Shown: piece by piece, positions 1 through 5,658 of the stretch
How the letters are laid out: every line of letters starts with the position of its first letter
How positions within the stretch are numbered: the first letter of the stretch is position 1
From: Eggerthellaceae bacterium
GTDB taxonomy: Bacteria; Actinomycetota; Coriobacteriia; Coriobacteriales; Eggerthellaceae
Direction: 5' to 3'
NCBI GenBank assembly: GCA_900753095.1
Contig: CAADXT010000050.1
Location: 1 to 8,145 of the forward strand
Length of the DNA: 8,145 nt
The notes under the pieces: model-generated
What the model saw: only the letters and a program-made list of their open reading frames with translations
Database searches by the model: none
Told to the model about the DNA's origin: nothing
Made by a program: the position numbers and the translations under genes

Positions 1-534
1 GATGGAGCCGTTGTAGGCAGTTTCCACGGCGCTTGCAATGGTAGAGAGCGTGGCGCCCTCGGGCACCGTCACGCCAGCCTTGTTGGCGGAGGGACCGGCA
101 ACCAAAGCGTCAACCAGCTCGTCGTTGCTCATGCCGCCTTCAAGGGTGTACACCCCCGACTGCAGCGAAGCAGCAGCGCCCTTCGCATTCACGGCAGAGG
201 TAAATTCCCCCTTACGTACGACAAGGCCCGCATCGTAGAGGCTGTCTACGATAACGGGCAATGTAGAACCTTCAGCAATCTGTACGGTAACCTGCTCTCC
301 ATCGGGAGCTAAGTGATCGTTGGCGGCTTCAGCGCAACTGGTGTTGACGAAGAGCGCAACCACGATAACCACAATAACCGCGATGGCCGCCACAAGGGCG
401 ATGATCGGCTTTTTCGACTTCTTGGGGCGAATAGCCGATGTGTCGTATGTGCGAAATTCCTTTTCGCCCCTTGCATGCGCAGCGCGAGCCGCGTGCGTGG
501 ACTTGCGGGAATACGTAACCTTCCTAGGACTCAT
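1..534 (-). CDS. mltG: MltG endolytic murein transglycosylase, N-terminal part (truncated by window edge)
   Basis: The frame runs from ATG 534 to the left edge without a stop, giving the first 178 residues. Residues 1-43 are basic and cytoplasmic. A single membrane helix follows at 44-63 (Ile/Val/Ala-rich). From about 80 come the LysM-like YceG N-terminal elements: VTVQIAEGSTLPVIVDSLYDAG (82-103), LQSGVYTLEGGMSNDELVDAL (124-144) and a second copy-like segment VTVPEGATLSTIA (155-167). MltG cleaves nascent glycan strands near the membrane and sets their length; its catalytic Glu domain would lie beyond the window. The start is supported by AGGTGA 5 nt upstream and by the 11-nt overlap with ruvX. 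Leu75 is encoded by TTA (310-312), the only TTA sense codon I found in the window. The identification rests on this N-terminal domain and on the alaS-ruvX-mltG order. Confidence 0.92.
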   Translation of the reverse strand, partial: MSPRKVTYSRKSTHAARAAHARGEKEFRTYDTSAIRPKKSKKPIIALVAAIAVIVVIVVALFVNTSCAEAANDHLAPDGEQVTVQIAEGSTLPVIVDSLYDAGLVVRKGEFTSAVNAKGAAASLQSGVYTLEGGMSNDELVDALVAGPSANKAGVTVPEGATLSTIASAVETAYNGSI

Positions 535-967
535 TGGCCTCACCTTTCACAGAACCAGCCGCGCGCTTATCAAGCCACGACTGGAGAAACAACGATGCAG
601 CGATCATATCAACCTTACCGCGCATTTCCTTTTCGGAAAAGCCCTGCTCGCGCAAAGAGCGTTTTGCCTCCGAAGAGCTCAGGCGCTCGTCCGAGAACTC
701 CAGCGGCAATCCCAGCTTGGAGGAAACCTGCTGGGCAACCTCACGGATGGCCTGAGCCTGAGGCCCCTTCGCCCCGCCCATGGTAAGGGGCAAGCCCGAT
801 ACGATCAGCTCTGGTTCCCAATCTTCGCACACACGGCGAAAGCTTGGCGCATATGCGCGCACTTCTTCGGTGGGAAGGACGCACAAGGGGGTGGCGATCT
901 TTTCCTGGGGGTCGCTGATGGCAATGCCGCAGCGAACCTTGCCGATATCAAGAGCCATGATCCTCAC
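524..967 (-). CDS. ruvX: RuvX/YqgF: Holliday-junction resolvase-like RNase H-fold nuclease
   Basis: The product is 147 aa from a GTG start, a normal length for this family. Motifs are the N-terminal DIGKVRCGIAISD (7-19) with the catalytic-type Asp7, the VSGLPLTMGG strand (56-65), SDERLSS (92-98) and the C-terminal VDMIAASLFLQSWLD (119-133), with an acidic residue in each expected position. In E. coli YqgF helps process the 5' end of pre-16S rRNA, and in other bacteria the protein cleaves Holliday junctions; the sequence alone does not decide between these roles. GTG 967 is chosen because AAGGA lies 7 nt upstream and it gives the family-standard beginning MRIMALDIG. A longer in-frame start at 1084 would overlap alaS by nearly 90 bp. 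The 3' end overlaps the mltG start by 11 nt, so the two are probably translationally coupled. The alaS-ruvX-mltG order is common in Gram-positive bacteria. Confidence 0.95.
   Translation of the reverse strand: MRIMALDIGKVRCGIAISDPQEKIATPLCVLPTEEVRAYAPSFRRVCEDWEPELIVSGLPLTMGGAKGPQAQAIREVAQQVSSKLGLPLEFSDERLSSSEAKRSLREQGFSEKEMRGKVDMIAASLFLQSWLDKRAAGSVKGEANES
540..545 (-). promoter_or_regulatory. Ribosome binding site of mltG inside the ruvX 3' end
   Basis: AGGTGA lies 5 nt before ATG 534, embedded in the last codons of ruvX. It marks the mltG start and fits coupled translation of the two overlapping genes. Confidence 0.65.
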
Positions 968-974
968 GAGTGCA

Positions 975-979
975 TCCTT
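975..979 (-). promoter_or_regulatory. Ribosome binding site of ruvX
   Basis: AAGGA (in GGGAAGGA) lies 7 nt before the GTG start at 967, in the 28-bp gap after the alaS stop. It supports the GTG start over the ATG at 958, which has only GAGG 3 nt upstream. Confidence 0.65.
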
Positions 980-995
980 CCCTACCGTTGCCTGT

Positions 996-3626
996 TTACG
1001 CGAAAAGCTTGCGAGCGGCCTCAAGCGCAGCATCGATGCCGGAAGCATCCTTGCCGCCTGCCTGGGCCATGGTGGGCTTGCCACCGCCGCCGCCCTTGAT
1101 CTCGCAGGCGATCTGCTTGATTACCGCACCGGCATTGAAGCCCTTTGCCACAGCCTCGTCGGTACCGGCGGCAAGCAGGATAGGCGTGCCCTGGTTGTCG
1201 GATGCAAGCACGCAGGCGCCTGCTTCGGGAAGGCGGGAGCGGACGATGTCCCAGAAATTGCGCATGCCGCCGGCATCGATGCCGTCCTTGCGGTACACGA
1301 ACACGGGGTATTCGGTGCCCACCGTGAACTGGTCAAGCGCCTCGGGGAGCTCGCCTGTTGCCGCAGCGGCCTTGTTAGCCTTACGCTTGGCGTTGAGCTC
1401 GCGCAGCTGCTTGATGTTGCCCTCGACACGTGCCTGAACGTCGGACGTGGGAACGCGCAGGGTGGCAGAAAGCTCCTTCATCTGGTGCTCGAAGCCGTTG
1501 AGGTAAGCCAACGCGTCGTAGGAGGTGAAGGCCTCGATACGACGCAGGTTGGCGCCGACGCTGCTTTCGGAGACGATCTTCACCAAGCCGATTTCGGCTG
1601 TGTTGGCAACATGGCAGCCGCCGCACAGCTCGCTGGAGAAATCACCCACCTTCACAACGCGAACAACGTCACCGTACTTTTCGCCGAACAGGGCCGTAAC
1701 GCCCTCTTCGCGCGCCTTAGCGAGGGAAGTCTCGAAGATGTTCGTTGCCGTAGCGGACATGATCACACTGTTGGCAAGCTCTTCAACCTGCTTCAGCTGC
1801 TCGGGCGTCACCGACTCGAAGTGCGTGAAGTCGAAACGAAGACGGTCGGGGCCAACGTAGCTGCCCGCCTGCTTAACATGAGCGCCCAGAACCTGGCGCA
1901 GAGCAGCATGCAGGATATGGGTGCAGGTGTGGTTGCGGGCAATGCGGGCACGGCGCTTGCCGTCTACCTGGGCGGAAACGCTCATGCCAACCGCAACGGT
2001 GCCGGAAGCAACCGTGACCATATGGCATACCAGGCCCTTTTCGGGAGCCTTGGTGTCGGTTACCTGAAGCTCAAGGCCTTCAGCTGCGATAACGCCCATA
2101 TCGCCGACCTCGCCGCCCATCTCTGCATAGAATGGGGTAACGTCGAGCACCACTTCGCCCTGCTCGCCTGCGGCAAGCGACTCAACGCGCTCGCCGTTGC
2201 GCACCAAAGCGCATACCTTGGCATCGGCGGAAAGCGTCTCGTACCCTACGAACTTGGTGGCGCCGAGCTCCTTCAGGAGGTCGGCATGGACGCCGCCGTA
2301 GGTGCTCCAAGCAGCTTCCGCGTCCTTCACGTTGGCAGCACGGGCGCGGTTGCGCTGCTCTTCCATGCAGCGAGCGAACTCCTCCTCGTCGATGGAATAG
2401 CCGCGTTCCTCGCAGATTTCCATGGTTACCTCAACCGGGAAGCCATAGGTGTCGTGCAGAACAAATGCCGTGGAGCCGGAGAGCACAGTGCCCTCCATCT
2501 TCGAAAGGGCATCGTCCAAGTAGGCCTGGCCCTGGCGAAGCGTTGCGCCGAAGCGCTCTTCCTCGGAAAGAACCGCGCGCTTGATAAGCTCCTCGTTCTC
2601 GATGAGCTCGGGGTACACCTTGCCCATAAGCTCGATGATCTTGTCGATGTAGCTGGCAAGGAACGCGCCTTCGATGCCGAGGGAATGGCCCTTCATAACC
2701 GCACGGCGGAGCAGGCGGCGAAGGACGTAGCCGCGGCCTTCGTTGGAGGGAAGGATGCCATCGGCGATCATGAACGTAATGGAACGGCTGTGGTCGGCGA
2801 TGATGCGCAGCGCAACGTCGGTGTCCTTGTCGGTGCCGTATGCCTTGCCGGAAAGCTCTTCGCCCACGGCAACCAAGCTGCGCAGGATGTCGGTATCGTA
2901 GTTGTTGGTTACGCCCTGCATGATGGCCGCGATGCGCTCAAGGCCCATGCCGGTATCGATGTTCTTGGTTTGAAGCGGTGCCAGCGTGCCGTCTTCCTGG
3001 CCATCGTACTGGGTGAACACGCAGTTCCAGAACTCGAGGTAACGGTCGCAGTCGCAACCGGGCTTGCAGTCGGGGCTGCCGCAACCCACTTCAGGGCCCT
3101 GGTCGAAGTAGATCTCGGAGCAAGGGCCGCAGGGGCCAGTGGGGCCAGCGCGCCAGAAGTTGTCTTCCTCGCCCAGCTTGGAGATGTGGCTTTCCGGAAC
3201 GCCAAGGCTCTTCCAGATCTCGATGGTCTCGTCGTCGTCTTCGAAAACGGTGAAGTAGAGCTTTTCGGCAGGCAGGCCCAGAACCTCGGTGGAGAACTCG
3301 TAGGCCCATGCGCACATCTCGTTCTTGAAGTACTTGCCGAAGCTGAAGTTGCCCAGCATCTCGAAGAAGCTCAGGTGACGGGCATCGCCGATGTTGTCGA
3401 TGTCGTTGGTGCGAACGCACTTCTGAGCGGTGGTGGTGCCGATGTACTTGCTGTCAAGCTCCTTCTGATGAAGGAAGTAGGGCTTGAACTGAACCATGCC
3501 CGCGCTGGTAAGCAGCAGCGACGGGTCGTCGGGGATCAGCGAAGAAGAGGGCATGCGCTTGCAGCCCTTTTCCTCGAAGAACGCCAGGTACTTCTCGCGA
3601 ATTTCGGCGGTAGTCATATAGTTCAT
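996..3626 (-). CDS. alaS: Alanyl-tRNA synthetase
   Basis: This enzyme attaches alanine to tRNA-Ala in the cytoplasm and clears mischarged Ser/Gly. From ATG 3626 it is 876 aa, a normal full length. The class II catalytic core is at about 5-240: motif 2 region HLSFFEMLGNFSFGKYF (84-100), CGSPDCKPGCDCD insertion (182-194), motif 3 GMGLERIAAIMQG (226-238). The tRNA-binding domain runs to about 450. The editing domain has FYAEMGGEVGD (499-509), HTCTH (566-570) and CGGCH (668-672); H566, H570, C668 and H672 match the zinc ligands H564, H568, C666 and H670 of E. coli AlaRS. The C-terminal C-Ala domain has the glycine-rich GGGGGKPTMAQAGG (845-858). The frame is open upstream to a TTG at 3674 (16 more residues), but that start has no SD, whereas ATG 3626 has GAGG 11 nt upstream. 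Two motif residues are unusual cysteines (C568, C671). ruvX starts 28 bp downstream. Confidence 0.98.
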   Translation of the reverse strand: MNYMTTAEIREKYLAFFEEKGCKRMPSSSLIPDDPSLLLTSAGMVQFKPYFLHQKELDSKYIGTTTAQKCVRTNDIDNIGDARHLSFFEMLGNFSFGKYFKNEMCAWAYEFSTEVLGLPAEKLYFTVFEDDDETIEIWKSLGVPESHISKLGEEDNFWRAGPTGPCGPCSEIYFDQGPEVGCGSPDCKPGCDCDRYLEFWNCVFTQYDGQEDGTLAPLQTKNIDTGMGLERIAAIMQGVTNNYDTDILRSLVAVGEELSGKAYGTDKDTDVALRIIADHSRSITFMIADGILPSNEGRGYVLRRLLRRAVMKGHSLGIEGAFLASYIDKIIELMGKVYPELIENEELIKRAVLSEEERFGATLRQGQAYLDDALSKMEGTVLSGSTAFVLHDTYGFPVEVTMEICEERGYSIDEEEFARCMEEQRNRARAANVKDAEAAWSTYGGVHADLLKELGATKFVGYETLSADAKVCALVRNGERVESLAAGEQGEVVLDVTPFYAEMGGEVGDMGVIAAEGLELQVTDTKAPEKGLVCHMVTVASGTVAVGMSVSAQVDGKRRARIARNHTCTHILHAALRQVLGAHVKQAGSYVGPDRLRFDFTHFESVTPEQLKQVEELANSVIMSATATNIFETSLAKAREEGVTALFGEKYGDVVRVVKVGDFSSELCGGCHVANTAEIGLVKIVSESSVGANLRRIEAFTSYDALAYLNGFEHQMKELSATLRVPTSDVQARVEGNIKQLRELNAKRKANKAAAATGELPEALDQFTVGTEYPVFVYRKDGIDAGGMRNFWDIVRSRLPEAGACVLASDNQGTPILLAAGTDEAVAKGFNAGAVIKQIACEIKGGGGGKPTMAQAGGKDASGIDAALEAARKLFA

Positions 3627-3637
3627 ACGATATTTTT

Positions 3638-3641
3638 CCTC
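3638..3641 (-). promoter_or_regulatory. Ribosome binding site of alaS
   Basis: GAGG (within GAAGAGGA) lies 11 nt before ATG 3626. It supports the 876-aa start over the upstream in-frame TTG at 3674, which has no SD. Confidence 0.6.
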
Positions 3642-3686
3642 TTCGAAATGCTCATCGTTTTTGTAATTAGCCAAATGCTGATTCTA

Positions 3687-4961
3687 TCATTTCCCGTGCT
3701 TCGACTTATGCGAAGAAACCTGAGATGCAGAAAACTCACCGGTTGCATCGGCAACAGGGTTTGCAACAGTGCCGGAAGGCTCGCCCTTGAAGATCACGCC
3801 ATCAGGCGAAACGATAACGCGGCCCGTGCGCTTCTCGAAGTAGTACACGAACAGCGATTTGATGGCGGCAACGGCGGGAATGGAGGCAAGCATGCCCACG
3901 ATGTTGCCCACGAACCCGCCAACGGCATAGCCCAAGGCGGAGCCAACCATCAACGCCATGATCACCAGCGCAGGGTGGATGTCCACGGAGTTGCCCAGGA
4001 TCTTAGGCGAGATGAACGTGTAGATGATCTGCTGGACGGCGATGGTGTACACCAACGCGATGACGGCGGTGATCGGGCCGGTGAAGATGCCCACCACAGC
4101 CGCCATGCCGCCGCCAAGCCACGGACCCACCACGGGGATGATGTTCAGCAGGCCCGTGATAACGCCCAAGGCCGCCGCGCTCGGAATGCCCATAATGGCA
4201 AAGCCGATGCCGCAGAAGATGCCGATAAGGAGGCACTGCACCAGCGTGCCCTTGATGTACCCGCCCATAACGCGGGTGCCCGTAAGGTAGATGATGTCAA
4301 GGTCTTCCTGGAAGCGGGGGCCGAACACGCGCTTGATCTCTGCGCCCAGCGCAGGCAGCTCCATAAGGACCCAAAAGGCAACCACCAGGGAAAAGCCGAT
4401 TACCATGGCCGACGTTGCCACGCCGGAGCCCACGGAAACCATGCCCTCGGCGCTTGCGGAGGCCATGCCGGAGAACCACGTGCCCACCGAGGAGAACGCA
4501 TCGTTCATCCAATTGGAGATGCGCTCATCTTGCAGGATGTAGGCGTACTGGGAATACACATCGTTCCAGAGGTTGCGCACCTGAGACACTTGATCGGCAA
4601 GGGTTTGGAGCAACGCCGTGAACTGCTCGCCAATGCCCAGGACAGGCGAGCACAGGATCCACCCCAGAACCGTTACCACAGCCGCCATCAGCACATAGGC
4701 TATGCAGGTTCCCCACAAACGGCCAAGCCCCTTGCTTTCCAGATAGTTCACCGGGCCGCGCAGGCAGAACACGATGATGGTGGTCCATACAACAATGGCC
4801 ACAGGTGTGGCCAAGATGTTGAGCACCTGCCCAAGCAGGTACAGAAGCGCGCACAGCACGATAACGAAGGTGCCCGTGTACAGGCGGCGGCGCGATTTCA
4901 CCGTTTTCAGTTCTTCTTTGCGAAACTCGCTGTCTTCGGGATGAGTATCGCCATACGTCAT
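3687..4961 (-). CDS. AI-2E family (PerM/YdiK-type) multi-pass membrane transporter
   Basis: The 424-aa polytopic membrane protein has hydrophobic segments at about 29-49, 52-67, 83-105, 176-200, 235-258, 260-277, 284-313 and 328-368. A soluble, helix-rich loop (about 110-170) sits between segments 3 and 4, as is usual in the family. Diagnostic stretches are GYIKGTLVQCLLIG (234-247), NIIPVVGPWLGG (273-284) and ISPKILGNSVDIHPALVIMAL (317-337). The family is named after a proposed autoinducer-2 exporter, but other members act as ion/proton antiporters or have no known substrate, so the name does not imply quorum sensing. The C-terminal tail of about 45 residues is hydrophilic and ends in a Lys/His-rich stretch. 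The start at ATG 4961 is unusual: the AGGAG SD site is 13 nt away and the start codon lies inside a perfect palindrome (listed separately). The stop is 60 bp before alaS. Confidence 0.93.
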   Translation of the reverse strand: MTYGDTHPEDSEFRKEELKTVKSRRRLYTGTFVIVLCALLYLLGQVLNILATPVAIVVWTTIIVFCLRGPVNYLESKGLGRLWGTCIAYVLMAAVVTVLGWILCSPVLGIGEQFTALLQTLADQVSQVRNLWNDVYSQYAYILQDERISNWMNDAFSSVGTWFSGMASASAEGMVSVGSGVATSAMVIGFSLVVAFWVLMELPALGAEIKRVFGPRFQEDLDIIYLTGTRVMGGYIKGTLVQCLLIGIFCGIGFAIMGIPSAAALGVITGLLNIIPVVGPWLGGGMAAVVGIFTGPITAVIALVYTIAVQQIIYTFISPKILGNSVDIHPALVIMALMVGSALGYAVGGFVGNIVGMLASIPAVAAIKSLFVYYFEKRTGRVIVSPDGVIFKGEPSGTVANPVADATGEFSASQVSSHKSKHGK

Positions 4962-4972
4962 AACCGGTTATG
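4959..4972. promoter_or_regulatory. Perfect 14-bp palindrome over the AI-2E start codon
   Basis: CATAACCGGTTATG reads the same on both strands and contains the AI-2E start codon (4959-4961). In the mRNA it can fold as a 5-bp stem (CAUAA/UUAUG) around a CCGG loop, pairing the AUG itself. It could also be a dimeric protein-binding site. The palindrome is directly visible; any regulatory role is inference. Confidence 0.5.
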
Positions 4973-4974
4973 CA

Positions 4975-4979
4975 CTCCT
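4975..4979 (-). promoter_or_regulatory. Distant ribosome binding site of the AI-2E family gene
   Basis: AGGAG starts directly after the TAA stop of the DUF948 gene. It is 13 nt from ATG 4961, longer than the usual 5-9 nt. Most of the spacer is occupied by the 14-bp palindrome that includes the start codon. Confidence 0.65.
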
Positions 4980-4980
4980 A

Positions 4981-5616
4981 TTAGTTTTGAGCGGACTCGG
5001 AATCACGGGAGATCTGAGCAGAGAACGCACCCTTCAAGTTTGAGGACATCTCGTTCGTCTGCGCTTGCGCCTCGTCGCGCGCGGCAACGGCTTCTGCAGC
5101 CTCGGCACGCTTCACGTCAGCACGCGCCTGAGCGCCGGAAACGCACGCTTCGACGCAGTCGAGCTTCTGGTCGACCACCTGGGCAACCGCGCTTACGCGA
5201 GAGTCCTCGCCCTTAGCGCCAAGCGGGGCAATACGGCTACGCAGGCGGCTGGTTACGTTGGAAAGGGCATCGAGCGGCAGCGAAGTGATGTTGTCGAGCG
5301 ATTCGGTTGCCTTGGAAACGTTGCCCGTGATGGTGTTCACGTCTTCCAGGATCTGGTCTACCCGCATGATCTCAAGGTTCGCGGCATCGACGGTAAGCGT
5401 GATGCGCTCCATAAGCGGATCGATGCGCTCGAGGGCGGGCTTTGCCGTGTCGAGCGCTTCCTTCGCTTCCGCGACCAAAGGATCAACCTTTGCAAAGGTT
5501 TCCTTCATCGATTTCGTAAGGGTGATGAAAAGGTATGCCATGGCACCGAGCGCAACCACGCCGGCGATGCACAGCAGCACGATTCCCACGGGAATCAGCG
5601 ACTCGAAGATATCCAT
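4981..5616 (-). CDS. DUF948-like membrane-anchored coiled-coil protein
   Basis: The 211-aa product has a short N-terminus, one hydrophobic membrane segment at about 7-32, and then a long polar helical region. Residues 36-125 have the heptad-like, T/D/L/V-rich pattern of DUF948 proteins (for example the repeats around KVDPLVAEAKEAL and RIDPLMERITLTVD). Residues 160-190 are Ala/Glu/Arg-rich and probably coiled-coil, and the tail is serine-rich. The likely topology is a single-pass inner-membrane anchor with a large soluble rod on one side. The function of DUF948 proteins is unknown. From memory, DUF948 genes lie close to alaS in other Actinobacteria. The start is secure: a near-perfect AGGAGG lies 4 nt before ATG 5616. 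The stop is 19 nt from the AI-2E family start, so the two proteins are probably made together. The DUF948 assignment rests on architecture and context and is less certain than the existence of the gene. Confidence 0.83.
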   Translation of the reverse strand: MDIFESLIPVGIVLLCIAGVVALGAMAYLFITLTKSMKETFAKVDPLVAEAKEALDTAKPALERIDPLMERITLTVDAANLEIMRVDQILEDVNTITGNVSKATESLDNITSLPLDALSNVTSRLRSRIAPLGAKGEDSRVSAVAQVVDQKLDCVEACVSGAQARADVKRAEAAEAVAARDEAQAQTNEMSSNLKGAFSAQISRDSESAQN

Positions 5617-5620
5617 CTTT

Positions 5621-5628
5621 CCTCCTCT
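5621..5628 (-). promoter_or_regulatory. Strong ribosome binding site of the DUF948 gene
   Basis: AGAGGAGG is followed by AAAG and then ATG 5616. This is the strongest SD in the window. It suggests the DUF948 protein is translated efficiently and independently of rarA. Confidence 0.85.
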
Positions 5629-5658
5629 GGTCAGGAACCTTAAATACGCATGTGCAGG

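Noticed and set aside
332..336. MltG Cys67 as a lipoprotein cysteine
   Set aside because: The residues before it (NTSC) do not match a lipobox, and the basic N-terminus of more than 40 residues fits a membrane anchor.
968..1084. Longer ruvX start at ATG 1084
   Set aside because: It would add 39 residues unlike the family and overlap alaS by about 90 bp. The GTG at 967 has an SD and gives the standard N-terminus.
320..1099. Plus-strand open frame of 259 codons over mltG, ruvX and the alaS end
   Set aside because: It is aligned antisense to ruvX, whose motifs are unmistakable on the other strand, so it is a shadow.
3675..3720. TAGAAT at the end of the AI-2E gene as an alaS -10 box
   Set aside because: The hexamer is good, but no acceptable -35 sequence lies 16-18 nt upstream, so I do not call a promoter.
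3687..4961. Reading the AI-2E family protein as a quorum-sensing exporter
   Set aside because: The family name is historical. No luxS, lsr or other AI-2 gene is present in the window and the substrate cannot be read from the sequence.
780..5216. Plus-strand open frame of 1,478 codons
   Set aside because: It is codon-aligned and antisense to alaS and the AI-2E gene, reads through their gap, has repetitive low-quality His/Arg/Ala composition, and is explained by the lack of TTA/CTA/TCA codons in those genes. No SD or domain supports it.
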